Source: Ignavibacteria bacterium (GTDB lineage: Bacteria > Bacteroidota > Ignavibacteria > Ignavibacteriales > Melioribacteraceae). From it: a DNA stretch of 6,435 nucleotides. Numbering within the stretch: position 1 is the stretch's first letter; each line of letters starts with the position of its first letter. The stretch lies in NCBI GenBank assembly GCA_003233295.1, contig QILJ01000211.1, forward strand, positions 1 to 6,435. The letters run 5' to 3'. Both the position numbers and the translations under genes were made by a program. A model generated the notes under the pieces. The model did not search any database, was not told the DNA's origin, and was given only the letters and a program-made list of their open reading frames with translations. Shown here piece after piece: positions 1 through 5,549 of this stretch.

Positions 1-29
1 TCCTCTCGCCGGTTTTAGTTCAACATTCA

Positions 30-151
30 GCACATATTACAAATCCGCTTCACTGCGTTGCGCTACTTCGTAATACGATGCTTAATTGTTGCACATATTA
101 CAAATCCGCTTCACTGCGTTGCGCTACTTCGTAATACGATGCTTAATTGTT
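30..151. repeat. Tandem direct repeat, two identical 61-bp units
   Basis: Bases 30-90 and 91-151 are identical head-to-tail copies of a 61-bp unit; identity continues one base further (91 against 152) and then stops. Each unit contains an imperfect inverted repeat with outer arms TATTAC/GTAATA (35-40 with 70-75; 96-101 with 131-136) and a small inner GCG-TTG-CGC hairpin, so each copy could fold as a weak stem-loop. The unit is more GC-rich than the sequence around it. It could be a duplicated intergenic repeat element or the remnant of a mobile element end; nothing in the window decides. There is no spacer between the copies, so it is not a CRISPR array. Confidence 0.9.
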
Positions 152-256
152 GTGTTTTAGTAGCCGTCTTTTCTAATGTCATTTTGAATTACTTTTTCTT
201 TCTTTTTAATTCAGCGTGGGGCATTTTTAATAATTTCTCTTTTTTTTGCGTTAGCA

Positions 257-304
257 GTTTTACTCTTTGGCGTGCGCAGGAACGAGCACGACAATGTGTA
301 AAAC
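257..304. repeat. Imperfect inverted repeat (stem-loop) after vsr
   Basis: The arms 257-275 and 286-304 pair at 16 of 19 positions. The outer block is GTTTTAC/GTAAAAC (7 bp), the inner block CGTGC/GCACG (5 bp), with a partly paired symmetric 7-nt stretch between them and a 10-nt loop. It sits 11 nt beyond the vsr stop codon, where an operon terminator would be expected. On the minus strand, however, it is followed by a purine-rich A tract rather than a U tract, so it is not a textbook intrinsic terminator. It could instead be an RNA 3'-end stabiliser, a REP-like element or a mobile-element end. Confidence 0.55.
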
Positions 305-315
305 AGTGATGGCAA

Positions 316-741
316 TTATTCGTTCATTTTAATTTTATTAATTACTTTTGTCAATGTTTGTTTGAGCAATTCCTGATTTCTTAATTGACATTCCCATATC
401 ACAATTACTTTCCACCCAATTTCTTTTAGATTTTCTTGCACTTTCTTGTCTCTAATTCTGTTCTTCTCAATTTTTGTATTCCAAAAGTCTTTGTTGGTTG
501 ACGGCTTTATCGCTTTTGTACAACTTTCATGTCCATGCCAATAACATCCATGTACAAACACAACAGTATGGTATCTCGGCAAAACAATATCTGGTGAACC
601 AGGAAACCTTTTGTCATTTATTCGGTAGCGAAATCCTCTTTTAAACAGTGCTTTGCGAACAAGAATTTCCGGCTTGGTATTCTTATTCTTCACGGATGCC
701 ATAATTTGGCTACGCTTCTTTTTTGTAAATATATCAGCCAA
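316..741 (-). CDS. vsr: Vsr-type very-short-patch-repair DNA mismatch endonuclease
   Basis: This is a complete 141-aa Vsr family protein. Family members nick DNA 5' of the T in T:G mismatches that arise when 5-methylcytosine deaminates, starting repair by DNA polymerase I. The family core is intact: E25, the PGSPD segment with D51, the FVHGCYWHGH segment with H64, C66, H69 and H71, then C74, FW at 86-87, and WEC at 116-118. D51, H64 and H69 fall where the E. coli Vsr active site lies, and C66, H71, C74 and C118 fit its structural zinc site. The start is TTG at 741-739. No ATG lies between the upstream in-frame stop and M14, and starting at TTG gives an N-terminus (ADIF...RSQIM) that lines up with E. 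coli Vsr (MADV...RSKNM). The gene overlaps the methyltransferase by 8 bp, so translation is probably coupled. Confidence 0.95.
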   Translation of the reverse strand: MADIFTKKKRSQIMASVKNKNTKPEILVRKALFKRGFRYRINDKRFPGSPDIVLPRYHTVVFVHGCYWHGHESCTKAIKPSTNKDFWNTKIEKNRIRDKKVQENLKEIGWKVIVIWECQLRNQELLKQTLTKVINKIKMNE

Positions 742-1762
742 GATGATAGATTAAGTGTTGCTTAATGTTTTCAGACTGAATGTATGAAAAAGCAGGTGGT
801 AGAGCATTTCCAATAAGTAAAGCCAGATTTGTTTTCGGAGTGTTAAGAGGAAATTTGTAATCGGGTGGAAATGATTGAAGCAATGCAGCTTCTCTTGCAG
901 AAATGCAACGATTTTGGTCAGGGTGTAGAAATCTTCCCTTTGAAGGATTCAAACAGCCTCCCGTAATAGTTGTTGAGTAGTCATCCCAACGCAATCTGCC
1001 GTAAACATCATTAAATCCGACATTATTCGCCTGATGGCATTTTAATAAATACTTGTTCGGTAAATCTTTTCTGCTTCCTCCGTTTTTCGGTGTCATTTCA
1101 ATGCGTTTCTGAACTTCCGAAGTATGTGTTGGGAAAATTTTATGAATTGGATCTTTTGATTTTTCGGGTATCGGTAGATTGCCGATTACTTGTCTTACCG
1201 TTTTTTTTTCATTAATCGGTTTGGCAACCCTTATTTCTCCTAATCTTGAGCCAACCAAAACTAATCTTTTTCGGCTTTGCGGTACTCCGTAATTTTTTAC
1301 ATTGACTACTTTATAGTCAATCCATTTATAACCGGCTTCTTTCAATATTATCAATGCTTTTAGAAACAAATCATAATGAATAAGTCCGGGAACATTCTCC
1401 ATCATTATCGTATATGGTTTCAATGCTTTCACAAGCCGCACATATTCCATTATCAAATTATTTCTTTCATCCTCAACCGGCTGTGCTCTGTTCAACCTTC
1501 TTATCGAACTGAATCCTTGGCAAGGTGGGCAACCTGCAAGTAGATGAATTTTTTTTCCGTTCAATCTTCGATTAATTTCAGCAATGGAAACCTTACGAAT
1601 GTCTTTTGTAATTACAGTTGTATCCGGATGATTTAAACGATATGCTTTTGAGGCAATTTCATCAATCTCAAAAGCGAGTTGTGTTTTGAAATCGGCTTGA
1701 TGCATACCTTCTGTGAGACCACCAACACCGCTGAATATGTCTATTGAGTATAAGTCCATCAT
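734..1762 (-). CDS. dcm: DNA (cytosine-5-)-methyltransferase
   Basis: This 342-aa enzyme transfers a methyl group from S-adenosylmethionine to carbon 5 of cytosine in a specific DNA site. The C5-methylase motifs are in the canonical order: motif I DIFSGVGG (8-15), motif IV GCPPCQGFS (77-85) with catalytic C81, motif VI ENVPG (122-126), motif VIII QSRKR (162-166), motif IX around R290-EAALLQSFP, and motif X GNALPP (318-323). The target-recognition region between motifs VIII and IX, roughly 175-285, is short, as in single-specificity enzymes; the recognised site cannot be read from it. The start is the first of two ATGs (MM); its A overlaps the final base of the ATPase stop (TAATG), suggesting termination-reinitiation. 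The following vsr gene fits 5-methylcytosine as the product. The symbol is used in the general family sense; CC(A/T)GG specificity is not implied. Confidence 0.96.
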   Translation of the reverse strand: MMDLYSIDIFSGVGGLTEGMHQADFKTQLAFEIDEIASKAYRLNHPDTTVITKDIRKVSIAEINRRLNGKKIHLLAGCPPCQGFSSIRRLNRAQPVEDERNNLIMEYVRLVKALKPYTIMMENVPGLIHYDLFLKALIILKEAGYKWIDYKVVNVKNYGVPQSRKRLVLVGSRLGEIRVAKPINEKKTVRQVIGNLPIPEKSKDPIHKIFPTHTSEVQKRIEMTPKNGGSRKDLPNKYLLKCHQANNVGFNDVYGRLRWDDYSTTITGGCLNPSKGRFLHPDQNRCISAREAALLQSFPPDYKFPLNTPKTNLALLIGNALPPAFSYIQSENIKQHLIYHLG

Positions 1763-3687
1763 TATAGATTTACTAATCCTTTAAGTCTTGGGTCTTCTGG
1801 GGCTTTGTTTTTTAAAACCTCGTAATATTCCTTATAGTTCTCCTTTACACTTTCAAACAACCCATCCCAAGTAGTTGATTCAAGGTTGTTTCTTAGAGCA
1901 ATTTTCGTTTCGCCTAAAGACGAATCTTTCGAAGGGTGGTCGGCAATGAGTAAACCAAAAACCGTTTTACCCTTAAAACTTTCATTTGTCTTGTTATCAT
2001 TGATGTGTGCCTGAATTCTTGATACATATCTATTCAGACGCATCAAATGGTCGTAGTCTTCTGGTTTTCCAGGTCTCATTAGCTCAAGAACAACGATTAA
2101 CCAATCATTCTTTATGCATAACAAATCAAACCTTCTGCCGTCCCTTTCATTTGCTGAAGAATACTCCTTATTAGTTTCGAATAAAACTTTTTCAATCCAT
2201 TTGTCTATACCTTTTTCATGATGAAAATCGGCTGGAGTTAATTGCTCATAGTGATGACCTAATAGCCAAGGATGTTGTTTAATGAAATCTTGCATATCTA
2301 ATAAACCCTTACCTGTTTTCTCAGGTAGTCGGTTATCAATATGTTTCTTAAACTGTTCTATAATTTTTATTCTTCCAAAGACTATTTCCGCAGTAGAAAC
2401 AGCACTTATTATATCCCATTCATTTATTGCATCTAATAATTCGGGAAGTGCTTCTTCACTTGCAGTGTTTATTCTTTGTATTACTTTTTTAACACTTTCC
2501 CTCTCAACACCAGCAATCATCGAATTTGCAATTACCTTAAAGTCATCTTCTTCAATTCTCTCAAGTGTTGAAATTTTTTCAAGGGCAGAAACCAAGTCCT
2601 CCTTTTCCTGTCCTTGCAGATTTTTTATGCGGCTATAGAATTCTCCATAGTTATGTCTAAATTTCAATATATTTTTATCATCCTTTCTTTTTTTCCATTC
2701 CTTGCATAGGTCTTTGACTTTTTGTTGCCCCCATTGTTCTAAAATTTGCGCTTTAGTGAATTGCCAATTAACAGTTTGTCTATCGGTTGCAATAAAGTCA
2801 TCATCTTGGTCTAAAGTCTCAGCTTGAATTTGACCTGTTAAATACTCAAGCCCCACTTGTCCATTAATACCACCAGTAAGGTTAAAGAAAAATGGGGTGA
2901 ACTGAGCTACCCTTTCTCTTGCAAACACAGATATACCCCTCAACTCAGCATCCTTAATTGTATTCTTTAAAAAACCAAACCAATATTTTACTGTTCCAAA
3001 TCCTTCAATATTTTCTGAATGCCAAATTTCATCAGTTTCTGGTATCCTAAAATCAAAATCCAGATTATCTTTTGTTATTGGAACGCCATTAACTGAAATT
3101 TCCATTTCATCAGAACTTAAGGCAAACCTTCTTGCCATACTCTTTCTAAAACTCTCAACTGATATACTTCTTGTAAGTTTAAGTTTTTTAAATGTAACTG
3201 TCACGCCACTGGGTTCATCAGTTTGGGTATTAATTTCCGGAAAGAACTCAAAGTTGCCTACAGTTTCAAGATTTCGTAGGGTAGTATAGTTCAAAGTAAA
3301 CTGTACGAGGTTTCCATTTTTCACTGATTTTAATACAATATCCTCAGCAATCCCAAAACCCGCAAGTTTGCCAATTCCTTTTCTACCCATGACCAAACGA
3401 CCTTCATTTGTTCTTTCACCTCTATCCTTTCTCCTCTCATAACCTATGTGCAAATAGAAATCATTAAGTTCTTGAAATGTCATTCCAACTCCAAAGTCCT
3501 TTACAATTATTTCAGAATTTTCATTTAGGTTGTCAGGAATAGTAATCTCAACCTTAGTTGCATCAGCATCCCAAGCATTTGCAACCAATTCGGCTACTGA
3601 AGGCACAGGACCTCCATACATCTGTTGACCAAGTAAGTCAATGAGTCTTCCTGCAAAACGAATTTTCAATTTTTTTTCTTCTGCCAT
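1762..3687 (-). CDS. GHKL (MORC-like) ATPase with C-terminal PD-(D/E)XK-like nuclease domain
   Basis: This 641-aa protein begins with a complete GHKL ATP-binding fold. The N-box is ELVANAWDADA (E33 as likely general base, N37, D40), the G1 box is DFGVGM (64-69), and the lid glycines are GRKGIGKLAG (101-110). A transducer or S5-like region follows to about 310, ending in a TDRQTVNW segment (301-308). A charged helical stretch covers about 311-460. The C-terminal part has HPWLLG (472-477) and then RFDLLC (519-524) and VVLELMRPG (532-540), the layout of a PD-(D/E)XK nuclease of the kind that follows a similar HPWLL motif in Shedu/DUF4263 proteins. D521 and E535 are present but the usual lysine is M537. 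MORC-like GHKL proteins are known from restriction-modification neighbourhoods; here it is inferred to be the ATP-driven effector. The start lies 3 nt after the regulator's stop, and the stop overlaps the methylase start. Confidence 0.85.
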   Translation of the reverse strand: MAEEKKLKIRFAGRLIDLLGQQMYGGPVPSVAELVANAWDADATKVEITIPDNLNENSEIIVKDFGVGMTFQELNDFYLHIGYERRKDRGERTNEGRLVMGRKGIGKLAGFGIAEDIVLKSVKNGNLVQFTLNYTTLRNLETVGNFEFFPEINTQTDEPSGVTVTFKKLKLTRSISVESFRKSMARRFALSSDEMEISVNGVPITKDNLDFDFRIPETDEIWHSENIEGFGTVKYWFGFLKNTIKDAELRGISVFARERVAQFTPFFFNLTGGINGQVGLEYLTGQIQAETLDQDDDFIATDRQTVNWQFTKAQILEQWGQQKVKDLCKEWKKRKDDKNILKFRHNYGEFYSRIKNLQGQEKEDLVSALEKISTLERIEEDDFKVIANSMIAGVERESVKKVIQRINTASEEALPELLDAINEWDIISAVSTAEIVFGRIKIIEQFKKHIDNRLPEKTGKGLLDMQDFIKQHPWLLGHHYEQLTPADFHHEKGIDKWIEKVLFETNKEYSSANERDGRRFDLLCIKNDWLIVVLELMRPGKPEDYDHLMRLNRYVSRIQAHINDNKTNESFKGKTVFGLLIADHPSKDSSLGETKIALRNNLESTTWDGLFESVKENYKEYYEVLKNKAPEDPRLKGLVNL

Positions 3688-3690
3688 ATT

Positions 3691-3909
3691 CTAAGTGGTT
3701 TCTTTTTTTGTTGATGAAAGCAAATCCCTAATGTCAACATCTAACAATTCTGCAATTTGAGAAAATGTGTCAACCGGTGGCTGGGTATTATTGGTGCACC
3801 AACGGGAAACAGTAGATTCGTTTTTCCCAAGTTTTTCCGCTAACCACTTGCCGGTTTTGTCTTTTTCAACCAAAATAACTTTAATTCTATTGGTTGCATT
3901 ATTTGCCAT
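3691..3909 (-). CDS. XRE/Cro-CI family helix-turn-helix regulator
   Basis: This 72-aa protein consists almost entirely of one XRE-type DNA-binding domain. The predicted helix-turn-helix spans about residues 19-38 (KWLAEKLGKNESTVSRWC core), followed by the family-typical PPVDTFSQIAELLDVDIRDLL (44-64). Small stand-alone proteins of this type often lead restriction-modification operons and control them, as C proteins do. The ATG start follows the TATCTTTG promoter by 17 nt, giving a very short or nearly absent leader, and no Shine-Dalgarno is seen. The stop (TAG) is 3 nt before the GHKL ATPase start, so the two are likely co-transcribed with the methylase and vsr. Autoregulation through the inverted repeat in its own promoter is an inference. 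The low molecular weight and lack of an effector domain argue against ligand sensing. Confidence 0.9.
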   Translation of the reverse strand: MANNATNRIKVILVEKDKTGKWLAEKLGKNESTVSRWCTNNTQPPVDTFSQIAELLDVDIRDLLSSTKKETT

Positions 3910-3912
3910 TTA

Positions 3913-3931
3913 CTTTGTGTTTTGTGCAAAG
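3913..3931. promoter_or_regulatory. Candidate operator: inverted repeat over the promoter
   Basis: A 5-bp inverted repeat, CTTTG (3913-3917) and CAAAG (3927-3931), is separated by 9 nt, giving a 19-bp dyad. One arm lies inside the -7 element and the dyad covers the predicted transcription start. Size and placement suit a dimeric XRE repressor blocking its own promoter. Short 5-bp arms can arise by chance in AT-rich DNA, so this is a candidate only. Confidence 0.4.
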
Positions 3932-3934
3932 ATA
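3927..3934 (-). promoter_or_regulatory. Bacteroidota-type -7 promoter element (TATCTTTG)
   Basis: Read on the minus strand, 3934-3927 is TATCTTTG, an exact match to the Bacteroidota sigma-A -7 consensus TAnnTTTG. It is the only promoter found between genes, in the single intergenic gap wide enough to hold one. No good -33 TTTG is seen at the expected distance, inside the end of the DUF6339-like gene; a small TGAT/ATCA palindrome (3936-3945) lies directly upstream. Transcription would start about 10-12 nt before the regulator's ATG and would drive regulator, ATPase, methylase and vsr independently of the upstream genes. Confidence 0.6.
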
Positions 3935-3945
3935 TTGATTTATCA

Positions 3946-4680
3946 TTAAAGTGATTTTATTTTACCGGAAATTTTCTGCAATTCGTTTTTGAAATAGGAG
4001 CGATCATAATAAGAAATAGGTTTTACACCGCCAACCAAATTTAGGTGTTTTGTAATGAACCGAGTTTTACCTTCAAACTTTCCTTTGAATAAATCTTCAT
4101 TTTCAAGAATGAATTCTAAAATTCCAATTATCGCTTCTTTATGACGACCTAATTTATATGTTCCTAAAGTTCTTGTTGGGAAATCCAATTGACGAAACAG
4201 AATTTTCGTTAATTCATATTTGTATTTTCTATTTTCATCAACGGACAAATATACTGCCCACCATAATCCCGATAATGAATGGCGCAACAAACCTGCTTGA
4301 GCAGTTGAAGTTAAAAACCAATGCTCAAGAATATAATCAATAGAATCCTTTGCTGTCCCTTTGTGAACGGCATCCCATCGTTTAATCATATATGGATATA
4401 AGTCCACATGAGAAAGGTAAGTCCATAATCTTTCATCGGATGCTTGTATCGTTTCTAAGTTTCTAAATGCCTCAAAAATTTGAACGGCAGTTTCAAAATC
4501 ATTATCAGGTTTGAGTTTGCTTAACAAACCGGTTGTTCTTGCAATATTAGGCATCATTAAAACTTGCTTTTTATCATAGACAAAATCGTTACTTCTGTAG
4601 TTTTCAGAAGAAGTTCCGGCTTTAAGCTCCGCTTTGAGTTGAAGCACATATTTTTCTTTAAATATCAGTTGTTTTTCCAT
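3946..4680 (-). CDS. DUF6339-like protein of unknown function
   Basis: This 244-aa protein resembles my recollection of the DUF6339 family, found in bacterial defence and restriction neighbourhoods; its molecular function is not known. The features behind this are a DERLWTYLSHV segment (82-92) followed by YMIKRW (97-102), a RHSLSGLWWAVYL segment (133-145), and a C-terminal GGVKPISYYDRSYFKNEL stretch (217-234). It looks largely alpha-helical and soluble, with no signal peptide or membrane segment and no recognisable catalytic motif. The ATG lies 2 nt after the stop of the upstream 288-aa gene, so the two are probably translated from one message. The stop lies 36 nt before the regulator gene, and the promoter for the downstream module is in that gap. 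The family name is moderately sure; no biochemical role should be assigned. Confidence 0.7.
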   Translation of the reverse strand: MEKQLIFKEKYVLQLKAELKAGTSSENYRSNDFVYDKKQVLMMPNIARTTGLLSKLKPDNDFETAVQIFEAFRNLETIQASDERLWTYLSHVDLYPYMIKRWDAVHKGTAKDSIDYILEHWFLTSTAQAGLLRHSLSGLWWAVYLSVDENRKYKYELTKILFRQLDFPTRTLGTYKLGRHKEAIIGILEFILENEDLFKGKFEGKTRFITKHLNLVGGVKPISYYDRSYFKNELQKISGKIKSL

Positions 4681-4682
4681 TT

Positions 4683-5549
4683 TTAAAAATCTTCGGTTTC
4701 GTTTGGTGATTCAATAATTACTTGCAATTCAGATATTACCCGTCTGAAAGGATTACCAAGTAATCGTTGAGCAATTTCGGGAATATCCTCCTTTTCGTTT
4801 ATTGACATTGATTCAAATTGTTTTTCGTTTTTCAATCGGTACTCAATAACTTTTGCCCACAATAATTCTTTATGCTTATCAAAATTGTATAAAGCCATCA
4901 TTAAAGCATTTAGAACAATTGATGAATGAAAAATAGGAGCAAATTTTTGTTCTTTTGAAATACTTTCGTTTGCAAATATTTTGTAATCCTCTGTAGGAAG
5001 CTGAACTTCAATTTTATTTTTACTCAAGTCAACATTGGTGTATTCTGCTTTGGGGTCTTTGTTTTCAACAACTTCCATGAAAGATGATACTGCTTTCAGT
5101 TTTTCATATTTTATGTCGGCATCAAAACTGAACTTTCCGAAGTAAGCCAATATATCGCCTGCCTCAATCTCAAATTCATATCCATTGTAATCAATATGAG
5201 ATTTACTATTCTGATAATTCGATATTGGTGATTTTGCCACAATTGCACAAATAAAATCAATCCTTCCTTTTACCTGTTTTTTCGGTATCTCAAATTCAAT
5301 CAATTTGCTACTGCTCTTGAAAATTTCCCGATACAATGTATTGGAACAAGTTGCCTCACAAAAAAATTCCGCATTCAAACTATTTACTAAATCCGTCAAA
5401 TCTTTGTTATTATGTTCGCAGTTTATAGTAATGAAGTAAGAATTTATATCTGATATAATTTGGGGTTCAGGATTTAATCCGATATTACTGTTTATGTCAT
5501 CTCCGATACCTAAAACCGGATGAGGAAAAGAAACATCATTGAATTTCAT
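4683..5549 (-). CDS. Unrecognised 288-aa defence-locus protein
   Basis: I do not recognise this protein's family. It is soluble-looking, with no signal peptide or membrane helix. The N-terminal half (about 1-150) appears beta-rich and contains a distinctive opening, FPHPVLGIGDDI (8-19), with two cysteines at C64 and C68 and an FEIPKKQVKGRIDFICAIVAK stretch around 86-106. A middle segment GYEFEIEAGDILAYFGKFSF (123-142) looks like a conserved strand-turn unit. The C-terminal half (about 205-280) looks helical and includes HSSIVLNALMMALYNF (208-223) and an ELLWAKVIEYRL region (228-239). The ATG at 5549 overlaps the end of the upstream gene by 14 bp, and the stop is 2 nt before the DUF6339-like gene, so it is probably a structural or adaptor partner in the same complex. 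That role is inferred from gene order only. Confidence 0.8.
   Translation of the reverse strand: MKFNDVSFPHPVLGIGDDINSNIGLNPEPQIISDINSYFITINCEHNNKDLTDLVNSLNAEFFCEATCSNTLYREIFKSSSKLIEFEIPKKQVKGRIDFICAIVAKSPISNYQNSKSHIDYNGYEFEIEAGDILAYFGKFSFDADIKYEKLKAVSSFMEVVENKDPKAEYTNVDLSKNKIEVQLPTEDYKIFANESISKEQKFAPIFHSSIVLNALMMALYNFDKHKELLWAKVIEYRLKNEKQFESMSINEKEDIPEIAQRLLGNPFRRVISELQVIIESPNETEDF

Larger units (their letters stand above)
1..315. other. Non-coding flank downstream of vsr
   Basis: No credible gene is seen here. The stretch holds the 61-bp tandem duplication (30-151), a T-rich region on the plus strand (about 160-250, with an 8-T run at 240-247) and an imperfect inverted repeat (257-304). 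A plus-strand open frame of 83 codons at 58-309 is largely made by reading through the duplicated repeat and the T-rich tract; it has no recognisable domain and a biased Phe/Leu/Cys composition. The region probably marks the downstream boundary of the minus-strand operon. Confidence 0.6.

Noticed and set aside
30..151. Possible CRISPR array
   Set aside because: Only two units, directly abutting with no spacers, and no cas genes.
257..304. Integron attC site or intrinsic terminator
   Set aside because: No matching RYYYAAC/GTTRRRY core pair for attC, and no U-tract on the relevant strand for an intrinsic terminator.
58..309. Plus-strand 83-codon open frame
   Set aside because: It reads through the 61-bp duplication, repeating the same peptide, then a T-rich tract giving Phe-rich sequence; no domain and no promoter seen.
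180..310. Possible minus-strand peptide remnant ending in a Lys/Arg-rich tail near 190-220
   Set aside because: The frame has no clear start and no recognisable family; the Lys-rich tail follows from the A-rich composition of that strand.
2282..2638. Plus-strand 118-codon open frame inside the ATPase gene
   Set aside because: It lies antisense to a well-supported conserved protein and has a Ser/Leu/Ile-rich composition typical of a shadow frame.
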